Source: Flavobacteriaceae bacterium (GTDB lineage: Bacteria; Bacteroidota; Bacteroidia; Flavobacteriales; Flavobacteriaceae). Taken from it: DNA of 64,000 nucleotides. Of this stretch, positions 53,813 through 63,889 are shown one piece after another. The stretch's first letter is position 1; each line of letters starts with the position of its first letter. The position numbers were made by a program, and so were the translations under genes. The stretch is taken from assembly GCA_014075215.1 (NCBI GenBank), contig CP046177.1, forward strand, positions 2,046,501 to 2,110,500, given 5' to 3'. Below the pieces are notes generated by a model, which made no database searches, had not been told where the DNA came from, and saw only the letters and a program-made list of their open reading frames with translations.

Positions 53813-54628
53813 TTAAAAAAAGGTTTCTTCCATATCACAATCCATCTCATGTTCTAAAATGATGTTTCTGAGAACATCGCTATTTTTATTTATAAGGACT
53901 TGAACTTGATTTTTTGCTTTTTTAGCTGTCGATACGTTTAATAAATTGTGTTTCAAAAGGATATTTTTTGTTTGTTTGGCAACTGCCTCTCCTGCATCAA
54001 TAATATGTATGCCATGGGTTACTATTTTTCTTATTTGAGGAATTAAATAACTATAATGGGTACATCCCAAAACAATACAATCTGCATTTTTTTGAATAAG
54101 ATTGCCTACATAATTGCGCAAGAGTTGCGTCATTTTTTCAGATTGTATTTCCCCTTTCTCTATTAATTCCACCAAACCTTCTCCGATTTGCTCCACCATA
54201 CTAATCTTTTTGTTGATAGTACTTGAAGTTTGGGCAAATAATGTGCTATTTAAAGTCCCTTTTGTAGCTAAAATACCAACCACATTGGTAGTGGTTTTTA
54301 AAGCCGCAGGTTTAATTGCGGGTTCTATACCAATAAACGGAACGTTATATTCTTTTCTCAAGGTTTCTATAGCATTTGTGGTTGCGGTGTTGCAGGCAAC
54401 TACTATCATCTTACAGTCCTTATTTAAAAGATACTCCGTATTTTTTTTACTAAGTTGTATGATTTCTTCTTTTGACTTTTCACCATAAGGAGCATTGGCA
54501 CTATCGGAAAGATATATGGTATGCTCATTAGGCATTGCTAAAGTAATTTCTTTTAAGATGGAAATTCCTCCAATTCCCGAATCAAAAATACCAATAGGCT
54601 GTCTATGCGTAGGACTCATTTTTAACAA
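53813..54628 (-). CDS. murI: Glutamate racemase
   Basis: About 268-271 residues; the Met at 54619 (MSPTHRQPIGIFDSGIGG) is the likely start. It makes D-glutamate for peptidoglycan. Catalytic Cys are in IVVACNTATTNAIETL and CIVLGCTHYSYLIP, and the opening FDSGIGGISIL and YLSDSANAPYGEKS are typical. Last gene of the envelope cluster on the minus strand, 60 bp after an ompH gene. Confidence 0.96.
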   Translation of the reverse strand: MLKMSPTHRQPIGIFDSGIGGISILKEITLAMPNEHTIYLSDSANAPYGEKSKEEIIQLSKKNTEYLLNKDCKMIVVACNTATTNAIETLRKEYNVPFIGIEPAIKPAALKTTTNVVGILATKGTLNSTLFAQTSSTINKKISMVEQIGEGLVELIEKGEIQSEKMTQLLRNYVGNLIQKNADCIVLGCTHYSYLIPQIRKIVTHGIHIIDAGEAVAKQTKNILLKHNLLNVSTAKKAKNQVQVLINKNSDVLRNIILEHEMDCDMEETFF

Positions 54629-54688
54629 AAATAAAAAAACCTACTTATAAGGTAAGTAGGCTCTGCTAATAAAGATGAAAGCTTTTTA

Positions 54689-55219
54689 TTATTTCTTAGG
54701 TGCCGGTAATTCCACGAGTCCTAATTTTGTTTTAACAAGGGGAAATAAGTCTTCTCCTTTATCAAAAGCAATTAAAATACCTTTGGAAGAATCAATGACA
54801 TAGGTAATTCCTTTAGCATCTGCAATTTCCTGAATTGCTTTACGAGCTTTTTCTACGATTGGAGCTAGCCCGTCATTCATCTTTTGTTGTATATCATTTT
54901 GAGCCATTTGGTTGGATTGACTCAATCTTTTTTGATCTTCCTGAATTTCAAGTGCTCTTTTTTCATTAATGGCATCTGTCTGCGCCTTTGACTCTGCAGT
55001 ATATTTGGTATACTTATCTTGTAGTTTCTTTTCCATTCCCTGCAATTCGTCTTTCCAAGTTTTTTCAATCTTCTCTAAATCTTTGTTTAAAACTTGCATT
55101 TCCGGCATACTTGCTACTACTTTGCTAAAATCTATATGGGCTATTTTCTGTGCACTGGCAACACTACCCATACCTAATATAAAAACTGCAATTAATAGTA
55201 AATTCTTTAAATTTTTCAT
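54689..55219 (-). CDS. OmpH/Skp-family periplasmic chaperone, short form
   Basis: 176 residues with a signal peptide (MKNLKNLLLIAVFILGMGSV). The mature part starts AQKIAHIDFSKVVASMPEMQ, followed by a long coiled coil (about 45-125) and the closing strand region ITYVIDSSKGILIAFDKGED. These trimeric chaperones carry unfolded outer-membrane proteins to BamA. It lies between a longer ompH and murI, downstream of bamA. Confidence 0.93.
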   Translation of the reverse strand: MKNLKNLLLIAVFILGMGSVASAQKIAHIDFSKVVASMPEMQVLNKDLEKIEKTWKDELQGMEKKLQDKYTKYTAESKAQTDAINEKRALEIQEDQKRLSQSNQMAQNDIQQKMNDGLAPIVEKARKAIQEIADAKGITYVIDSSKGILIAFDKGEDLFPLVKTKLGLVELPAPKK

Positions 55220-55250
55220 TCTTTCTTTAATTTGTAATTAATTATTTATT

Positions 55251-56030
55251 CTAATTTTTATTCTTTTTTGCTTTTTTTATCGAATCATTTTTTCGTTTAA
55301 TTGCTTCTTTTTTTTCTCTTAATAATTTTCTTTTACGCTCTCTTTCTAGTAGCTTCGCTTTTCTGGTTTCTTCAATTTTCTTGTTTCTAGCTTCTCTGTC
55401 CGCTTGTTTTTTTGCAGCTAACGCCTCTTTTTTAGCTTGATTTTGTTTTTGTTTTTCAGTGAGTTCTTTTTTAGCAGGCGCTGCTTTCTTCTTTTTTAAA
55501 TTATCTGCTTTTCTATTTCTATTAATTGTGTTTAAAATGAGGTCGCTAATATCGTATTTTTTATTGGAATATAGCATAATTAAGTCACTGGATTTATCAA
55601 GGACAAAATCGTATTTTTTTCTCGCAGAAATGCTCTGAATAGCATTGTAAACCTGATCTTGTATGGGTTTTACCAATTGTTTTCTCAATAAGAACATATC
55701 TCCTTTAGGACCAAAATACAAAGATTCCAATCTTCTTAATTCTTCTTGTTTTAATGTAATCTCCTCCTCTTTTTCCAAAATAAGGTCTTTGGTTAAAATG
55801 GCTTTTTCATCGGCAATATCTGTTTTTAAAACTTCTATATGTCTTGCTAATTTGTCTAGTTTTGCCCTCCATTGTTTTACTTTAGCATCTAACGTATTTT
55901 GAGCTTCCAGATATTCGGGAACATTTTCTAAAATATACTCCATGTCTATGTAAGCAATTCTCTGAGGTTTCTGAGCAGACAGAAGTACTGAATTAAAGCC
56001 AATAAAGAGTAATAAAACTGTTTTTCTCAT
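55251..56030 (-). CDS. OmpH/Skp-family protein, long form with Lys-rich tail
   Basis: 259 residues with signal peptide (MRKTVLLLFIGFNSVLLSA). The OmpH domain begins PQRIAYIDMEYILENVPEYL and ends KYDISDLILNTI; residues about 175-259 form a very basic, coiled tail (KQNQAKKEALAAKKQADREA). Paired long and short ompH genes behind bamA are standard in Flavobacteriia. The tail may bind the cell wall or nucleic acid, but this is open. Confidence 0.92.
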   Translation of the reverse strand: MRKTVLLLFIGFNSVLLSAQKPQRIAYIDMEYILENVPEYLEAQNTLDAKVKQWRAKLDKLARHIEVLKTDIADEKAILTKDLILEKEEEITLKQEELRRLESLYFGPKGDMFLLRKQLVKPIQDQVYNAIQSISARKKYDFVLDKSSDLIMLYSNKKYDISDLILNTINRNRKADNLKKKKAAPAKKELTEKQKQNQAKKEALAAKKQADREARNKKIEETRKAKLLERERKRKLLREKKEAIKRKNDSIKKAKKNKN

Positions 56031-56090
56031 GTTACATAAAATTTAGAAAAAACCATGCCAAATAAATATAGAGACCCATATACCGTTTTT

Positions 56091-58607
56091 TTAAAATTGC
56101 CTGCCAATAATAAAATGAGTTTGCCATCCTGATTTGGTTGTTGTTCCGGGTAGAGGATCAAAACCATGAGCAAAATCAATACCTAACAAACCAAATGCCG
56201 GCATAAAAATTCTAATACCTATTCCTGCAGATCGTTTAACATCAAACGGATTAAAATTGCTAAAATTGTCATAAGAATTTCCTGCTTCTAAAAAACCAAG
56301 AGTATAAATGGAAGCAGCAGGCTTATCTGTTATAGAATATCGTAATTCTAACTGATACTTATTGTATATGGTACCTCCTTCTATGGATGATAAGCGGTTA
56401 TTATCATATCCTCTGAGACCGATGGTTTCTCTTCCGTCTAATTGAAATTGAGCAATTCCGTCTCCGCCGACAAAATATCTTTCAAAAGGAGAATGGCCTA
56501 ATCTGCTATTATAAAAACCCAAATACCCTAACTCGGTATTGGTATATAAAACCAGTTTTTTTGCCAGTTGTGTATACCATTTTCCTTTATACGAAAGTTT
56601 ATAATATTCTAACCATTTGTATCTTTCTGCCGCACTTATATTATCATAATCTTTATTATTGACTAACGAATAAGGGAACGTAAGTTTTGCTCCTAAAGTA
56701 AATGTAGAACCCCTTGTTGGAAAGATCAAACTTGGGCCTGCACTATTTCTGGTCAAAGAAATACTGTATGACAAATTATTTAAATTTCCATTGTTCAGAA
56801 TATCGGTACCTACCCTAAACCCATAATTATTTAATGAAAAGCTTTGATAACTAACCGTCTGAGAAAGTGTAAAAAAATCATCCGGCCACTGCAATCTTTT
56901 GGCTACACCAACGGATAGTCCTAAAATTCCCAAACTTCTGCTTCTATCTACATCAAATGTTCTCGGGTTTAACTGAAATTGATTAGAAGAATAAATAGAT
57001 ATACTTAATGATTGAGGTCTTTTTCCTCCAAACCAGGGCTCTGTAAATGAAAGGCTATAGGTGTTAAAAGTCCTACTCGCTTGGAGCCTTAAAGCTAAAC
57101 TTTGGCCATCTCCGGAAGGTAGCGGTTTATAAGCTTCTTTGTTAAATATGTTTCTTATGGAGAAATTATTAAAAGACAGGCCTAATGTGCCGATAAAAGA
57201 TCCTCCGCCATACCCCCCTTGTAATTCGATTTGGCTACCTCCTTTTTCTACTACGGAAAACTCAATATCTGCAGTTTTATTTTGGTAATCCGGCTTTACA
57301 TCAGGAGTTACATTCGTATCAAAAAAACCTAACTGGCCTAGCTCTCGAATAGATCGAATGATTTCACTTCTTCTAAACAAATCTCCGGGTTTTACTCTAA
57401 GCTCTCTAAAAATTACATGATCATTTGTTTTATCGTTACCAACAACAGTTACTTTTTTAATAGTGGCTTGTTCATCCTCTCTTATTCTGATTTCAATAGT
57501 AATAGAGTCGTTTTTTACTTTGGTTTCTACGGCATTTACACTTGAAAATAAGAAACCTTCATCTTGATATTGTGTTTGAATATCTACCGAAGTAGGCGTT
57601 CCGTCACCGGATATTCTTTCTTTTAATACGGAACCGTTATAAATATCTCCTTTTTGAATTTTTAAAATGGTATTTAATTGTTCGTCAGTATAATACTTAT
57701 TACCAACATAAATAATGTCTCCAAACCTGTATTGCCTTCCTTCTTCCAATTCAATTTCCAGGTTAATGGTATTGTCATCATTCCATGTAAGTTTATCACT
57801 TAAGATTCTGGCATCTCTATAGCCCAATCTACTATATTTATCCAGGATGCTTTCCAGATCTTCCTGGTATTTTTCTTCAATATATTTTGATCTTTTCCAG
57901 AACCTGCCGGGGAAACGACGGCGCGTATTCTTCATAACACCTTGAAGTTTAGAGGCTGATAAGGCTTTATTACCTTTAAAGTCGATATTTTTAATTTTAA
58001 TCCGCTTACCCCTATCAATAAAGACAGACATATTTACCGTATTGATGTCTGATGAATCACGTTTTGTATTGATGGATACTTTGGTTTTTAAAAATCCTTT
58101 ATCAGCAAATTTTTTACGTATAAAGTTTTTAGAGGTAACAATTAAATTATCTGTCACCATCGCTCCGGTTTTAAGGTCGGTTTCCGTAGCTAAGGTTTTA
58201 ATTTTAGATTTTCTTAGCCCGGAAAAAGTAATTTTATTAAGCTGTGGCAGCTCTCTAACATCAAACTGGAGATAAACAGTATTTCCGTCTATTTTTGCCA
58301 GATAGACATCTACATTACTAAACTGTTTACTTTCGTATAATTTTTTTACGGCACTGGTAAGCTTATCTCCAGGTAGTTTAATTACTTGGCCTTCTCTTAA
58401 CCCCGTAAAGACTTTCACTGTTGGTTCGCTAAATTTTTGAAGTCCGGTTACAGAGAAACCTCCAAGTATATATTCTTTTCCTTTTTCGAAAGAAACCTTT
58501 CCTATATCTGTAGCACCTGCAGGAATAGAATCTTTAACACTTTGAGCTTTTATACTTAGATTCGTAGCTAAAATAATAAGTAATATAATAAATAAACTAT
58601 TTTTCAA
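56091..58607 (-). CDS. bamA: BamA/Omp85 outer-membrane assembly factor
   Basis: About 838 residues. The likely start is TTG at 58607, giving M/LKNSLFIILLIILATNLSIKA as signal peptide; it overlaps the uppS end by 11 bp. An ATG at 58778 would place the signal deep inside the protein and lies in uppS. Five POTRA domains cover about 35-420 (FEKGKEYILGGFSVTGLQKF, then repeated NITFSGLRKSKIK and TIKKVTVVGND-type strands), followed by a 16-strand barrel ending FIIGRQF. The VGGD and LRGY motifs (RYFVGGDG, IGLRGYDNN) fit Omp85 loop 6. It folds barrel proteins into the outer membrane. Confidence 0.94.
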   Translation of the reverse strand: MKNSLFIILLIILATNLSIKAQSVKDSIPAGATDIGKVSFEKGKEYILGGFSVTGLQKFSEPTVKVFTGLREGQVIKLPGDKLTSAVKKLYESKQFSNVDVYLAKIDGNTVYLQFDVRELPQLNKITFSGLRKSKIKTLATETDLKTGAMVTDNLIVTSKNFIRKKFADKGFLKTKVSINTKRDSSDINTVNMSVFIDRGKRIKIKNIDFKGNKALSASKLQGVMKNTRRRFPGRFWKRSKYIEEKYQEDLESILDKYSRLGYRDARILSDKLTWNDDNTINLEIELEEGRQYRFGDIIYVGNKYYTDEQLNTILKIQKGDIYNGSVLKERISGDGTPTSVDIQTQYQDEGFLFSSVNAVETKVKNDSITIEIRIREDEQATIKKVTVVGNDKTNDHVIFRELRVKPGDLFRRSEIIRSIRELGQLGFFDTNVTPDVKPDYQNKTADIEFSVVEKGGSQIELQGGYGGGSFIGTLGLSFNNFSIRNIFNKEAYKPLPSGDGQSLALRLQASRTFNTYSLSFTEPWFGGKRPQSLSISIYSSNQFQLNPRTFDVDRSRSLGILGLSVGVAKRLQWPDDFFTLSQTVSYQSFSLNNYGFRVGTDILNNGNLNNLSYSISLTRNSAGPSLIFPTRGSTFTLGAKLTFPYSLVNNKDYDNISAAERYKWLEYYKLSYKGKWYTQLAKKLVLYTNTELGYLGFYNSRLGHSPFERYFVGGDGIAQFQLDGRETIGLRGYDNNRLSSIEGGTIYNKYQLELRYSITDKPAASIYTLGFLEAGNSYDNFSNFNPFDVKRSAGIGIRIFMPAFGLLGIDFAHGFDPLPGTTTKSGWQTHFIIGRQF

Positions 58608-59349
58608 GTACCGAAATTTGCTCGCTTGTTTTTCCAAATCGTCTTTCTCTGTTCTGATATTCCATGATTGCGTCGTAAAAATCTTCTTTTCTAAAATCCG
58701 GCCAAAATATATCTGTAAAATACAATTCGGCGTAAGCCATTTGCCATAAAAGGTAATTACTGATCCTTTTTTCGCCACCGGTTCTAATCATTAAATCAAC
58801 GTCGGGCAAATTAAATGTATATAAATGACTATTAATAACTTTTTCGTCAATTTCTTCAATACTAATTTCTTTATTAACAACTTTTTGGGATATGTTTTTA
58901 ATTGTATTAACAATTTCCTCTCGGGATCCGTAACTCAAAGCAAAAACCAATTTAATTTTTGTATAGCTTTGTGTCTCATCAATTACATGAGTTAAAATAT
59001 TCAACGCCTTTTTAGGAAGTAATTGTAAGTTTCCGATCGCATTTACCTGAATATTTTTTTTATGAAATTCGGGCAATTCTTTTTTTAGGTTAGAGATTAA
59101 TAAGTTCATTAATGCATCTACCTCTAACTTAGGTCTATTCCAATTTTCCGTTGAAAAAGCATACAGGGTAAGTACTTCCACACCAATTCCAAACGCAGCG
59201 TCTACAGTATTTCTAACTGCAGTTATCGCATTTCTATGTCCAAAAACACGATTCATTCCTTTACTTTTCGCCCAACGACCATTGCCGTCCATAATAGCGG
59301 CTACATGCTTAGGTACTTTTTGTAAATTAATGAGTAGTTTTTTATCCAT
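58597..59349 (-). CDS. uppS: Isoprenyl transferase (undecaprenyl diphosphate synthase)
   Basis: 250 residues from the ATG at 59349, which lies just after the stop of the preceding gene; an earlier in-frame start at 59388 overlaps that gene and is not conserved. It condenses isopentenyl diphosphates to C55 lipid carrier. Motifs: HVAAIMDGNGRWAKSKG, EVLTLYAFSTENWNRP, LSYGSREEIV, DLMIRTGGEKRISNYLLWQ. Its end overlaps bamA. Confidence 0.97.
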   Translation of the reverse strand: MDKKLLINLQKVPKHVAAIMDGNGRWAKSKGMNRVFGHRNAITAVRNTVDAAFGIGVEVLTLYAFSTENWNRPKLEVDALMNLLISNLKKELPEFHKKNIQVNAIGNLQLLPKKALNILTHVIDETQSYTKIKLVFALSYGSREEIVNTIKNISQKVVNKEISIEEIDEKVINSHLYTFNLPDVDLMIRTGGEKRISNYLLWQMAYAELYFTDIFWPDFRKEDFYDAIMEYQNRERRFGKTSEQISVLEK

Positions 59350-59353
59350 ATAA

Positions 59354-60031
59354 TTATTTGCGATTCGAATAACAAGGTGATCTGCCAAATGTATACATTA
59401 ATGAAATACCGGTAAACATATACCAGTCGTTTCCGCTTCCGCCATAATTTAACTGGGGAAATTCCGATGTAGAATAATCCAAACCATCCGTAAAAGTATA
59501 TCTGACTTGTGTTTCAATTGAATAAGCTAATTTACCATAAATTTTAGATTTAAAACCAAATCCAACGGGTAGTGCTACGGATGTATTTCTGGCAAATGTG
59601 TAATTATTAAGGCTTTGAACAGATTTGACCGCTTGATAATCAAGAGCAGCAATTCCTGCAACTATATAAGGAGTAAATGTTTTATCCCCAGAAGATAAAT
59701 CGTACTCAAAAAAGTTAAACTCTATGCCTAAAGCAAATTCATTAATTGTATTTTTAAAGTTTAGACCTCGAATTTGACGTATTCTATTTTCTGCATTTGC
59801 ATCATCCCCTTTAATAGGAATATAAGTATAGGTTCCTCTAAAAGCAATTCTTGGATTTAAATTCCATTTGTATATGATACCGAAACCGGCATTTTTTGGT
59901 TTTAAATAATTGGTGCTTCCAATATCTCCAATATAATTGGAGACACCTGCAAACACCCCAATTTCGTTTATTTGAGAGAAGCTATTTATTGAAAAACAGA
60001 TATATAGTAAAATGATCGAATATTTTTTCAT
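59354..60031 (-). CDS. DUF6089-type outer-membrane beta-barrel protein
   Basis: 225 residues from the Met at 60031 (MKKYSIILLYICFSINSFS is the signal peptide). The body is an eight-stranded-barrel-like sequence: INEIGVFAGVSNYIGDIGST, GIIYKWNLNPRIAFRGTYTY, NEFALGIEFNFFEYDLSS, and a closing WYMFTGISLMYTFG. Proteins of this type always neighbour nadK, uppS and bamA in flavobacteria. Exact role is unknown; envelope assembly is likely from context. Confidence 0.85.
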   Translation of the reverse strand: MKKYSIILLYICFSINSFSQINEIGVFAGVSNYIGDIGSTNYLKPKNAGFGIIYKWNLNPRIAFRGTYTYIPIKGDDANAENRIRQIRGLNFKNTINEFALGIEFNFFEYDLSSGDKTFTPYIVAGIAALDYQAVKSVQSLNNYTFARNTSVALPVGFGFKSKIYGKLAYSIETQVRYTFTDGLDYSTSEFPQLNYGGSGNDWYMFTGISLMYTFGRSPCYSNRK

Positions 60032-60135
60032 TCTAAAAAACGGGTGCAAATATAGTTATTTCAACTTGCTTTACTAAGTTATTGAAGCCCCTTTTTTGAA
60101 TAACTAATAATTCTATTAATTATTGCAAAGAAAGC

Positions 60136-61035
60136 TCACTGATTAGATTGATTCCTGGTATCTTCTCCCCATAATAATTTAGACCGCAGTGTTTTTAAAA
60201 ACGATTGATTTTCCGGAATGATTGTTTTAATGGTAAAGGGTGCTTTTTTTAGAAAAAGTCTGGTTTTTTTAGATAAGGCAGTAACTCTTGAGTCCAGTGA
60301 AATTAAATATTCTTTTTCTCTGGTATTGATTTCCATTTCTATTTCGGTGTCATCCGGTATTACCATGGGTCTGGCATTTAAATTGTGCGGAGCTATTGGA
60401 GTGATAACTAAATTTTTGGAATTGGGAGAGATGACAGGCCCTTGACAACTTAAAGAATATCCTGTTGACCCTGTGGGAGTTGCAATAATCAGGCCATCGG
60501 CCCAGTAGTTTGTCAAATACTCATTATTTAAAAATGTTTTTACACCAATCATAGAGGTCGTATTTTTCCTGGCAATGGCAATTTCATTTAAAGCAAAGTT
60601 AAGATCTGATATATTTTTATTTTCGGGTTGAGTTAATACGCTCAATAAAGCTCTTTCTTGAACAGCATATTTTTTTCTAACTAATAAGTCAATCGCATTT
60701 TCTATCTCATCTTTTTTCACAGTAGCCAGAAAACCAAGCCTTCCGGTATTAATTCCTAATATGGGAATATCCAAATCTCTTATATATGTGGCAGCTCTAA
60801 GAATAGTACCGTCTCCTCCAATACTCAATAACAAGTCAAAAGAGTTATTTAAATCTGAAAACCCGGAAAAAAAAGGATATTTTTTCTCGATAATCTGACG
60901 TTTTTTTAAAAGGTGATATAGATTTTTTTCTAAAAAAAATACGATACTGTGTTTTTCTAAGGAAGTGATCAAAAGCTTAATTTCCTTTATCGCATTTACA
61001 GTGTATGATTGCCCATAGACAGCTATTTTTTTCAT
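60136..61035 (-). CDS. nadK: NAD kinase
   Basis: About 299 residues from the ATG at 61035 (MKKIAVYGQ), which directly follows the stop of the CBS-domain gene; an earlier in-frame ATG overlaps it. It phosphorylates NAD to NADP. GGDGT in LLLSIGGDGTILRAATY, NTGRLGFLATVKKDE, and ATPTGSTGYSLSCQGPV are the family motifs. Co-transcribed with the CBS gene. Confidence 0.96.
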   Translation of the reverse strand: MKKIAVYGQSYTVNAIKEIKLLITSLEKHSIVFFLEKNLYHLLKKRQIIEKKYPFFSGFSDLNNSFDLLLSIGGDGTILRAATYIRDLDIPILGINTGRLGFLATVKKDEIENAIDLLVRKKYAVQERALLSVLTQPENKNISDLNFALNEIAIARKNTTSMIGVKTFLNNEYLTNYWADGLIIATPTGSTGYSLSCQGPVISPNSKNLVITPIAPHNLNARPMVIPDDTEIEMEINTREKEYLISLDSRVTALSKKTRLFLKKAPFTIKTIIPENQSFLKTLRSKLLWGEDTRNQSNQ

Positions 61036-61036
61036 A

Positions 61037-61696
61037 CTACATATCAAGGTATTTCTGAAGATAATCTGATCTGGTTTTTAAATCTCTCAAATAAGAATCA
61101 TCTTTGTGTTTGGAAATAATATGGTAGTTATATCTCCTAAAAGTTTGGATAATCGTATTGATGTTCTCGGTAATTACTTTTATGGTTACTTCAAAAGCAT
61201 CCGCTTTTTCAGACGAAATATAGATACCTAATACTTTGGCATTATTACTCTCCACAATTTGAGATGTCTCACATATTGAAAAATCTTTTTTCAATTTTTC
61301 TACCGTTATCAAAATTCCTTGTTGATATAAAAACGGACTGGCACTAAAAACATCTAAAACATCATTTAATTCGTAGTAGCCTAAATACTCCCTGGCATGA
61401 TTTAAAACAGGGACGATGTTTGTGTTATTGTCAGAAAAAATTGTTATTAGTTCTAACAGGTTTGTGTCTTCGTTAGCATAAAAAAACAGGAGCATTTCTT
61501 TATAGTGATGAATGCTATTTTCTCTATTTTCTATAGCCCTGATATCACTTTCTGAAAAACATCCAAAAAATATGCTATTTTCAATTATCGGGATATGAGT
61601 AATCGGAATTTCATTACAAATACTTTGAGCACTTGCAATGGTATCAGCTAATGAGAGCTCTTTTATTTCTTTTAATATGTAGGCACTCATATTCAT
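61037..61696 (-). CDS. CBS-domain protein
   Basis: 219 residues with two CBS motifs (about 1-60 and 70-130: DTIASAQSICNEIPITHIPI, FSDNNTNIVPVLNHAREYLG) and a C-terminal ACT-like part (KADAFEVTIKVITENINTII). These bind adenine nucleotides or similar ligands. It is the first gene of the envelope cluster, 2 bp ahead of nadK, and divergent from pdxJ. A regulatory role on NAD kinase is only a guess from position. Confidence 0.88.
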   Translation of the reverse strand: MNMSAYILKEIKELSLADTIASAQSICNEIPITHIPIIENSIFFGCFSESDIRAIENRENSIHHYKEMLLFFYANEDTNLLELITIFSDNNTNIVPVLNHAREYLGYYELNDVLDVFSASPFLYQQGILITVEKLKKDFSICETSQIVESNNAKVLGIYISSEKADAFEVTIKVITENINTIIQTFRRYNYHIISKHKDDSYLRDLKTRSDYLQKYLDM

Positions 61697-61757
61697 ACAC
61701 TACGAATATAGGCCAAAATGATGAAATACACTATTTTTGTTATTTAAATAAATTCCA

Positions 61758-62474
61758 ATGACAAAGTTAAGTGTTAATATTAATAAAATTGCTAAATTAA
61801 GAAATTCCAGAGGCGGGAATATTCCAAATCTATTAACTGCTGCTGCTGCTATTCAAGAGTTTGGAGCAGACGGGATTACGATACATCCAAGGCCGGATGA
61901 GCGTCATATTCGTTATCAGGATGCTTATGACTTAAAACCAATAGTAAGTACCGAATATAACATAGAAGGAAATCCTATTACCGATTTTATGAATTTGGTT
62001 TTAGCGATTAAACCTACACAGGTCACCCTGGTTCCGGACGGAGTTGATGTACTGACCTCTAATGCCGGTTGGGATACAATTAACCATCGAACTTTTTTAC
62101 GGGAAGTGATTTCGGAGCTTAAAAGTAACGGAATTCGAACGTCTGTTTTTATAGATCCCGATATTAAATTAATAGAAGGTGCTGCAAAAACAGGAACGGA
62201 CAGGATAGAACTATATACTGAGCAATTTGCCGTTGAATTTAAAAAAGGAAATAAAGAAGCCATAAAACCCTATAAAAAAGCAGCACTATTTGCGCATGAC
62301 TTAGGTTTGGGAATCAATGCAGGTCATGATTTAAACTTAGAGAATATTGGATTTTTTAAGCAGCATATTCCTAATCTTGCCGAAGTATCTATCGGACACG
62401 CTCTTATTTCGGAAAGCTTGTATCTGGGGTTGCAGAATGTGGTGAATATGTATTTACACAGGTTGAAAAGTTGA
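61758..62474 (+). CDS. pdxJ: Pyridoxine 5'-phosphate synthase
   Basis: 238 residues. It condenses deoxyxylulose 5-phosphate with aminoacetone phosphate to pyridoxine phosphate. Motifs: SVNINKIAKLRNSRGGNIPN, ADGITIHPRPDERHIRYQD, VTLVPDGVDVLTSNAGWD, ELYTEQFA, GINAGHDLNLEN, EVSIGHALISESL. Divergent from the CBS-nadK cluster with 60 bp between, and convergent with metK. Confidence 0.97.
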   Translation: MTKLSVNINKIAKLRNSRGGNIPNLLTAAAAIQEFGADGITIHPRPDERHIRYQDAYDLKPIVSTEYNIEGNPITDFMNLVLAIKPTQVTLVPDGVDVLTSNAGWDTINHRTFLREVISELKSNGIRTSVFIDPDIKLIEGAAKTGTDRIELYTEQFAVEFKKGNKEAIKPYKKAALFAHDLGLGINAGHDLNLENIGFFKQHIPNLAEVSIGHALISESLYLGLQNVVNMYLHRLKS

Positions 62475-62481
62475 GAAGTTA

Positions 62482-63732
62482 TTAGTAAAAAGAAGCTTTT
62501 ATATTGTCAACATAATCCAGCTTTTCCCATGTAAATAGTTCCACTTCCAGAGTTTTACTCTCACCATTAGGTTGTTGAAATGTTTTGGAAATACTCTTAT
62601 TAGTTCTTCCCATATGACCATATGCGGCTGTTTCGCTATAGATCGGGGCTCTTAATTTTAATCTTTGCTCAATTGCAGCGGGTGTCATATCAAAAATCCC
62701 GGAAATTTTAGCAGCAATTTCACCATCGTTTAAAGGTACTTTGGCAGTTCCATAGGTATCTACAAAGATTCCCATAGGTTCTGCTACACCGATAGCATAA
62801 GAAACCTGTACAAGCATTTCGTCAGCAATACCGGCAGCAACCATATTTTTTGCAATATGTCTGGTTGCATACGCAGCGCTTCTGTCTACTTTACTTGGAT
62901 CTTTTCCTGAAAAAGCACCGCCGCCGTGCGCTCCTTTTCCGCCGTAGGTATCTACAATAATTTTACGTCCTGTTAAGCCGGTATCTCCGTGAGGGCCGCC
63001 AATTACAAACTTTCCGGTTGGGTTGATATGATACTTGATATCATCTGTAAACAACGCTTGAATTTTAGGAGTCAACTGTGCTTTTACTCTGGGAATTAAA
63101 ATTTCCTTGATATCTTTTCTGATAGTCGCTAGCATGAGGTCATCATCACCAAAATCATCATGCTGTGTAGAAATCACAATGGCTTCAATTTTTTGAGGAA
63201 TATTCGTATCGGAATACTCAATAGTTACCTGGCTTTTGGCATCGGGTCTTAGGTATTTGATTTCATTGTGCTCTCTCCGTAATTTTGCCAATTCTTTTAA
63301 TATCAAATGCGACAAATCCAATGCCAAAGGCATATAATTCGCTGTTTCATGGGTGGCATATCCGAACATCATTCCCTGATCTCCAGCACCCTGCTCTTCT
63401 TTAACACCTTTGTCTACTCCGCGATTGATATCATTCGATTGCTCATGAATCGCCGAAAAAACGCCACAGGAATTTCCGTCGAACATATACTCACTTTTAG
63501 TATACCCGATGTTATTGATAACATCTCTGGCAATTTTCTGAACATCTAAGTATGTTTTTGATTTTACTTCACCTGCCAGAACAACCTGCCCTGTAGTGAC
63601 CAGCGTTTCACATGCTACCTTAGCTTCGGTGTCAAAGGCTAAAAAATGATCAATTAATGCATCGGAAATTTGATCTGCAACTTTATCCGGATGACCTTCC
63701 GAAACACTCTCTGACGTAAACAAATAAGACAT
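62482..63732 (-). CDS. metK: S-adenosylmethionine synthetase
   Basis: 416 residues, usual length for Bacteroidetes. It makes SAM from Met and ATP. Motifs: FTSESVSEGHPDKVADQISD, GAGDQGMMFGYATHE, GGPHGDTGLTGRKIIVDTYG, GGGAFSGKDPSKVDRSAAYA. Start at 63732 gives the conserved MSYLFTSES. It is transcribed from the right edge of the window through a leader of about 150 bases. Confidence 0.97.
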   Translation of the reverse strand: MSYLFTSESVSEGHPDKVADQISDALIDHFLAFDTEAKVACETLVTTGQVVLAGEVKSKTYLDVQKIARDVINNIGYTKSEYMFDGNSCGVFSAIHEQSNDINRGVDKGVKEEQGAGDQGMMFGYATHETANYMPLALDLSHLILKELAKLRREHNEIKYLRPDAKSQVTIEYSDTNIPQKIEAIVISTQHDDFGDDDLMLATIRKDIKEILIPRVKAQLTPKIQALFTDDIKYHINPTGKFVIGGPHGDTGLTGRKIIVDTYGGKGAHGGGAFSGKDPSKVDRSAAYATRHIAKNMVAAGIADEMLVQVSYAIGVAEPMGIFVDTYGTAKVPLNDGEIAAKISGIFDMTPAAIEQRLKLRAPIYSETAAYGHMGRTNKSISKTFQQPNGESKTLEVELFTWEKLDYVDNIKASFY

Positions 63733-63889
63733 AATACTACTACTATTTTAATTCTGTTAAAAAGAAGAAAACTCAGATTGCCCGGTAGCTAAAAGAAGTA
63801 ATAACTTACTGTTTTAGCATTTTTAATATGTTGAATTCACTCAGTATCTCATTAACAAATAAAGCCCAACACAAGAGGTTGCAATCAGT

